Shown piece by piece: positions 58,616 to 64,000 of a stretch of DNA of 64,000 nucleotides (positions within the stretch are counted from its first letter, which is position 1; the number at the start of each line of letters is the position of its first letter). The position numbers and the translations under genes were made by a program. Location of the stretch: assembly GCA_019279435.1 (NCBI GenBank), contig JAAALK010000283.1:56773700-56837699 (forward strand), read 5' to 3'. Under the pieces are notes generated by a model, which ran no database searches, had not been told where the DNA came from, and saw only the letters and a program-made list of their open reading frames with translations. The DNA comes from Zizania palustris (taxonomy: Eukaryota; Streptophyta; Magnoliopsida; Poales; Poaceae).

Positions 58616-59239
58616 CATGGTTGTCACGGCGCCCCGGCGAAACCAATCGCCAGGGGACCGACTAGACGCCTAGGCGCCTAGGCAGGCGCCTAGGCATCGC
58701 CTAGGCGACCAATCAGCAAACAAAGGTGTTGCCTGCTGCTGCTGCTGCCTGTTGTTGCCTGCTGCGGCAAGGGAGCAAGGGAGGGGGGAGAGGATGAGAG
58801 AGGCAGAGAGGAGAGAGGTGCCACGGGGAGGGGTAGCAGAGGCGGCGGCGGCACAAGGGGAAGAGGTAGCAGAGGCGGCGGCGCGGCGCACGAGGAGGGG
58901 AAGCAGAGACGGTGACGCAAGGGGAAGGGTAGCAGAGGCGGCGGCGTGGCGCACGGGAAGGGGAAGCAGAGGCGGCGGCGCAAGGGAAAGGGTAGCAGAG
59001 GCGGCGGCACGACGCACGGGGAGGGGTAGCAGAGGCGGCGGCCGGCGGCACAAGGGGCGACTGAACCTTGCCCTAGTCGTCCGCCCAGAGACGCCTGGGC
59101 GACCGCCTAGTCACCATGGGCGACGCCTTGAACGGCCAGGCGAGCGCCTAACTCCACCAGGCGAGGCGAGCCGACATGGCGCTCGGCGGGGACCGTCTGG
59201 ACGCCTAGTCGGCGCCTAGGCGACACCATGACAACCATG
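58616..59239. mobile_element. hAT-like non-autonomous element nested in the MITE
   Basis: Terminal inverted repeats CATGGTTGTCACGGCG and CATGGTTGTCATGGTG, with an exact 8-bp duplication TTGCAATT at 58608-58615 and 59240-59247. An 8-bp duplication is typical of hAT transposons. Both subterminal regions are rich in GCCTAGGCG palindromes. No transposase; the centre is a minisatellite. Confidence 0.8.
58770..59052. repeat. GC-rich minisatellite inside the hAT-like element
   Basis: About eight units of GGGTAGCAGAGGCGGCGGCG with variable GCGCACGGGGA or CAAGGGGAA spacers. Long open frames on both strands result from the repeat. Confidence 0.88.
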
Positions 59240-59497
59240 TTGCAATTTTATGAGTTTGGAGGAATGTCATTACAATTCACATATTTTGATTTGTGTCATT
59301 AGTCATTACAATTTCAGTTTAGTCTTCTAGTTCTCTGAAATTGTAATGGCATATTTCGGAGTTCTCTAAAATTGTAATGGTATAGTTCAAAGTTCTCTGA
59401 AATTATAATGGCACAAATCAAAATATGTAAATTGTAATGGCATTTCTCCAAACTTGCAAAATTGTAATAGCATAGATCCAACTAATCCAATAATTAT

Positions 59498-60108
59498 TAC
59501 CACACTATAAAATAAAATGGACAAGATCAGTTAGAAATACAAAAAATGGAGGTTGCAAGAGCACCCGATTTTCTAGAGCTGGTACTCAATATAATGTATA
59601 AACTACAGCATCATAGAATATGCTAAAACTATATATTACTCTGAACTTAACACCTTTCCAACAGGACCAGGCAACCAGCTTATGTACATTTAGAGCATAT
59701 GTTTACATCATGGACTATAAAACTTCATATGGAACATCTAAAATAATAAATAACTCCATATGAAATACAAAAGTAAGTAGAACTTGCTTAGAAAAGTAAG
59801 TAGAACTACAAAAATCAAAATCACAGCAAGAAAAAAAATCCATGTCCTACAGAAGTACAGCTAGCTATACAAGCATACATATAGTGCTCACTATTCACTA
59901 CTGTGTTGTATTACCTAGTACCTACTGGCTACTAGGTTAAGTTGGGAACCAAATATCAAAATCAACATGAAATCATCGATGAAGTCACTAAGAGCTTACA
60001 ACATTTGTTATATGACAAAACAAGGTACAATCACTTTCCAGGGACTCGTTACATAATCACTCAAATAGTTTTACAAAGTACAACAATCAAACCCCTGAAA
60101 GTTTCTTG
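59498..60108. other. Intergenic, no gene recognised
   Basis: AT-rich sequence without coding similarity. Confidence 0.45.
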
Positions 60109-60113
60109 ATTTC

Positions 60114-60518
60114 TGCCATGGGCTGCCAGGCCCAGGCATGAACAGTACAGTGCAGTACTGTTCACGCTAACAGTAACCGCGAGTGAAGTGGCCCCGCAGA
60201 TAGAGTCCTTAGCGTTTAAGTCAAAAGATTATATTTTGCAGTTAGGATATCTTTAACAGTCCTTAAAAATAATATATTAGAACAATAGTAAGTCAAGTCG
60301 ATTTCAGTTGTAAGCCCTATATAAAGAGCACAAGTATTCAGCAACAAGGCAAGCAAGAATAATCAATCCAATCTCTAATCTATCCCCTTTCTCTCAATCT
60401 TCCCCGTTCTCCACCATAGCTCGGCAAGGGAAAACTTCCCATGCCGGCCAATCCCGAGACCACGAGCTACGTAGTCGAGGGCCAGCTACCCTAGACGCCA
60501 ACACCCTTAGCCTTGACA
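60114..60518 (+). mobile_element. Solo LTR, 405 bp
   Basis: Begins TGCCATGGGC, ends CCTTGACA, and is flanked by an exact 5-bp duplication ATTTC (60109-60113 and 60519-60523). Inside are a TATA box (CTATATAAAG, about 60318-60327) and a following leader-like stretch in plus orientation. No primer-binding site or internal region follows, so it is a recombined single LTR. Confidence 0.8.
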
Positions 60519-60523
60519 ATTTC

Positions 60524-63394
60524 CAACATAGAGATTAGAGAGTAAATACTTGAGCAAAATGTGCAATATATCTCCCTTCCCCTCATTATGAAATTAGATC
60601 ATTACAGATCAGGCTTTTACCCTTCCCTGTTGTTATTTATGTGATGTCTATGTACTGATGTGCATGTTGGTGGTGTGGGGCTGGTGCTAATGCTTAATTG
60701 GCATGCATTGTGCAACAAAACACTATGTAAATCTACTGGGTATATTTTTTCCCTTTTCAAATTTCACTTTTGTTCATGTGGAAGGCAGAGTGGTGGGCCT
60801 GTTACTATTTACATTAATAAATTCAGAAGCTTACAAGGATGGCATACTTTTGGTCACATATTAGGTCACTCTATGCAAAAGCTGGAACAAATAATAACTA
60901 CAACCAGCATCAGAGCCACCTTTAAGATGGAGGTGATCATTGATCATTTTCCCATGTCTGTGTTGCTGGAAACACAAAGAGAAAATGAGAAATACCTCGT
61001 TAAGAACAAATTCACTCATTTCATTGCCACTGTAATGTTATTAAAACAAAAACCAAAGAGAGTAGTTTATATAACTGTCATGTAGGGCCTTCAGTTCCCT
61101 GGGTGCAAGAGGAGTTGTTCAGCAAGAGATCATGTGGCAGGAAAAGAATTAGAGACAAGTCCTTCAATCAATTGTTTCCTTCACACTAGAGATTGTTCCC
61201 CTTATTTAAGATTTGGTTGTCATGTTGAGGCTTTCTTTCTTTAATGAGACTTGGAAGAGGAACAGATCGAGCAAAATCTACATCTCCCTCTTCTGCTATT
61301 CCCTATTACTATGTTTCTGGTGTATATGTCCATCTCTTTTAAGGTTCATTACTCTTCAAAGTTCAAATGGTTTCTGTAGTGTGGTTCTGCAGCATGAATG
61401 CCTGAAGGGGCAAGCAGCAAATGCCACACTAGGTAGGGAAAGATTTAATTTCTTGACTATCAAGTTATTGTTAGGGGTAGGATCTTATCTACTTCAATAT
61501 TGTATTAATTGGTTAAAGAAGATTAGATTGAGCTGATAGAAGCTAGATTTTTGTTGGAACTTGGAAGAGGAATCACATGATAGTATGCTACCATTAGGAA
61601 CAAGCAAGAAATAAGACAAGTTCTCTAATCTATGCCCCCCTGCCCTTGTGCTGTGGGCACCAGTTATCGACATGGTGCACTGCTTCAGTCTAGGCCTCTA
61701 GGATCATTAGTCATTTAATCACACCAATGAAAGTACATATATTAAGTCTGACAAATATAGTCATAATAAATTGTATAAATGATTTTGATTTTTGGCCATC
61801 AATGCAGAAAAGTTATGTGAAACAGAAAAGGTACCTCAACTTCCAGCACAACCTGACTTAATTATATTCGAAAAAACTTTCTATAGTAATCCTATTGTCA
61901 GATAGTTCTATATTTCATTTCAAAGTCCCATGATTGGAGAAATCTAAAGTAGATTAAGTTGTTCTTCTTAATCACTCAATTCATGAATAAAGTAACTTGT
62001 GAGAGGATTGGGGATAAGTAGCCTGTCAACAAGACCAATCTGTTGAACCTCCCCAATCAGCACCACTTCATGACCGAACCTGGCTGGGCACTAGCCGGTG
62101 GTGGGGCCTTGACACCCAGACATTGCCTCTGCAGGAAGCATCTGCTAGCTAGTGGTCTGCAACCTCCAAGCAGTACATGCAAACAACCCTGCAAGCTGTC
62201 ACTGAAACAAGGAGCATCGCCTCCAGTGGACTTGTTCCTTGAAGAAAAGGAGAAGAAAGATTACCAAATCTTTAGAAACTGCACAAACTGTATCAAAGAT
62301 TTTAATTATTTGTGCTGAAAAATAAGGATAAGGATAAGCAACTTAGATTTCTACCAAGGACCATAGAACTGACATCAACTCAGTGTGCTGGGCTTCACCC
62401 ACGAACACATGAGAGTTGATCAGTAAATGTGAAATTCTCTAATTCTTGTTTGCTAGTCTGTTTAAGTGTTTATTATAGATTTTTATTCAAGCTTGTTATG
62501 TATAGAATACAAGAAACCAAAAAAAGCAGGAATAAGATAAGAAGACAAATTCAATACCACACCCAGTGGAATTCAACAGGACCAAAAACAACAAAGCAGT
62601 ACATCATGTACTTATGCTTTGGACTCAGAAATTCTCCTAGAGGCTGATGTATTTTTATTTCATTACAAATAAAAGCCTATGAATAAGCTTATTGCGAAGA
62701 AATTATCATGAATGCTCTGTATAGGAAAATTTCCACAAGAATTAAATACCAAAATATCTATCATCCAACCACCTGAAACAGCCCTACCTCCCAAAACAAT
62801 GACACTCTTCTATTTTATTTCCTACCTCTGATAGCTAAACGAAAGGCAGTAGAGCACATGTGACAACAATGGATAGTTCTATTGGATTGGACAAATCAGC
62901 ACCAAATCTGAACACAACAATACATGACAGCAATATAATATGTGTTGTCAATTTTTCCATTTGACAACAAAAATAAAAAAATTGACTGTAGTGCTAATGC
63001 TACTAACTTCAGAACTACGAAAAACACAGGATTTCCATGACTGCAGCAATATGCAAGCACATCAAGCAGAATTAAAAAAATAGAATGGTATGTTTTCGTC
63101 ACTGCAAGTACTTTTGAACCGGCAAAATAAATCTAAAAAGAATTAATTTACCTTGAGATATCATTTTCCATTGTGTGCATTCAAATTTGTACCCTTGCAC
63201 AACAGAATATCTGCTTGACGGCACATTTCTTTAGCTGATGTGCTGTTGATATATCATCCATCAGTATTATCTATTAAATAACAGCATCTAGAACATTTTG
63301 TCCAACAAAATTTGCTTCACAAAATATAATCTGATGGATGTGCCATTGATACACTGCCCATCCGCATGTCTATAAAACAATCAAGAGTGTTGGA
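60524..63394. other. 3' flank of the maturase gene and intergenic DNA
   Basis: No protein-like frame recognised. The rightmost few hundred bases are probably the 3' untranslated region of the maturase gene. A diverged duplication is visible between about 63235-63315 and 63330-63415 (shared GATGTGC, GTCCAACA/ATCCAACA, AATTTG). Confidence 0.4.
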
Positions 63395-64000
63395 CTATGT
63401 ATCCAACAGAATTTGATTCTCTTTATTGACAGCTTCATCATTGTTCTTCCATTCATTTGATTTCATCAAGAACCTTTTAGCATCATAAACACCATAAACT
63501 TTATAGTACCACACTATCCTTGATACATCATCCTGTGGTGAATTTATTTCCTTCCTCTTGATTGTCTTATGAAGTTCACAAAAGAATTTTGGATCTTGCA
63601 GTTTAATATACTCACGCAGTACAAGTTCATGGTGAGGTACCCAGTTTCTAGGGAAAGGTGTGTAGTCACATGATGGAATTGATGACATGCGTGCAAATTG
63701 TACACCCTCAATAAAATCAACAAGTCCCATTCTCAAGAGATCAGAGTATTCTGGTGCATCATTCCTTGTGCTCTCTCTCAACGGGCGGCTAAGATCACGT
63801 GAGGCAATCTTGTAAACTTTAGCTCGAGACTTTAGTCTATACCTGGCAGCGTAAAGCTTTGCCAAAGAGCTTCTTACAACATATGCACAGAACCCAACAA
63901 TCTTCTTCCGGTTGTCTGCATACCTGTACCAATCAGCCATGGTCTCGAGAAATTTGTTCATCTGAGAGTTAGTGTGTGCCTGCCCAGAATACAGCATTGG
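63395..64000 (-). CDS. Nuclear-encoded group II intron maturase (nMAT family), C-terminal part
   Basis: The frame is open from the right edge to TAG at 63395-63397, giving about 201 residues of a longer protein that continues outside the window. It contains the maturase domain X, the RNA-binding 'thumb', with the conserved run RSSLAKLYAARYRLKSRAKV followed by SRPLREST, YSDLLRMGLVD, and CDYTPFPRNWVPHHELVLRE. Nuclear maturases are imported mainly into mitochondria and help splice group II introns in organelle transcripts. The reverse-transcriptase-like N-terminal part is not visible here, so which nMAT paralogue this is cannot be decided. The charged C-terminal tail after YYKVYGVYDAKRF is not recognised. 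Confidence 0.9.
   Translation of the reverse strand, partial: PMLYSGQAHTNSQMNKFLETMADWYRYADNRKKIVGFCAYVVRSSLAKLYAARYRLKSRAKVYKIASRDLSRPLRESTRNDAPEYSDLLRMGLVDFIEGVQFARMSSIPSCDYTPFPRNWVPHHELVLREYIKLQDPKFFCELHKTIKRKEINSPQDDVSRIVWYYKVYGVYDAKRFLMKSNEWKNNDEAVNKENQILLDT

Larger units (their letters stand above)
58587..59488. mobile_element. MULE-type MITE, interrupted by a hAT-like element
   Basis: Outer ends GGGATAATTGAATCC and (on the other strand) GGATTAGTTGGATCC belong to one inverted repeat that continues through AGTTTGGAG and ATTACAATT...ACATATTTTGATTTGTG. A perfect 9-bp duplication AATAATTAT flanks it (58578-58586 and 59489-59497). The left arm is split by the element at 58616-59239; without that insertion it would be about 270 bp. 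Confidence 0.82.

Noticed and set aside
58670..59219. Open frames up to 155 codons on both strands
   Set aside because: They translate the GC-rich minisatellite inside the hAT-like element.

Overview
The window is nuclear DNA from a flowering plant, most likely a grass (Poaceae, rice-like). The evidence is short GT-AG introns in conserved plant genes, GC-rich first exons beside AT-rich intergenic DNA, abundant GATC/GCTAGC/GCATGC runs, and a dense load of grass-type transposons (MULEs, CACTA, Helitron, MITEs, a Sirevirus-type Copia element). No bacterial genes, CRISPR arrays or recognisable rRNA/tRNA genes were seen.

Host genes, left to right: (1) a six-exon GARP/G2-like MYB transcription factor with several EAR-type repression motifs (15639-17873, +); (2) a decayed heavy-metal-associated isoprenylated plant protein gene (HIPP, 25703-26315, +); (3) plastid arogenate dehydrogenase TyrA, the last step of tyrosine synthesis (26877-28798, -); (4) a PAM2 plus two-RRM protein of the CID8-13 class that binds poly(A)-binding protein (45271-51097, -); (5) the C-terminal end of a nuclear-encoded group II intron maturase running off the right edge (63395-64000, -). 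These are ordinary unlinked housekeeping and regulatory functions, not an operon-like system.

The centre (28916-44541) is a nested transposon. A MULE with 9-bp target duplications landed 118 bp upstream of the TyrA start codon and now separates that gene from its former promoter side. The MULE carries a mudrA-like transposase pseudogene and, facing it, a second gene for a small GRF-type zinc-finger/coiled-coil/hydrophobic-tail protein. A full-length Sirevirus-like Copia element (32852-43741; 2011-bp LTRs with one visible difference; TSD CAATA) later inserted into the last codons of that second gene. Its gag and pol are in one frame but separated by a single UAG codon.

The rest is repeat-rich intergenic DNA: a 5'-truncated LINE at the left edge, several MULE-type MITEs with 9-10-bp duplications, a hAT-like element nested inside one of them, a short non-autonomous Helitron, a solo LTR, CACTA remnants, two copies of a microsatellite-associated MITE in opposite orientation, and several mini- and microsatellites. 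Exon boundaries were set by eye from conserved protein sequence, splice sites and reading phase. No database search was possible.
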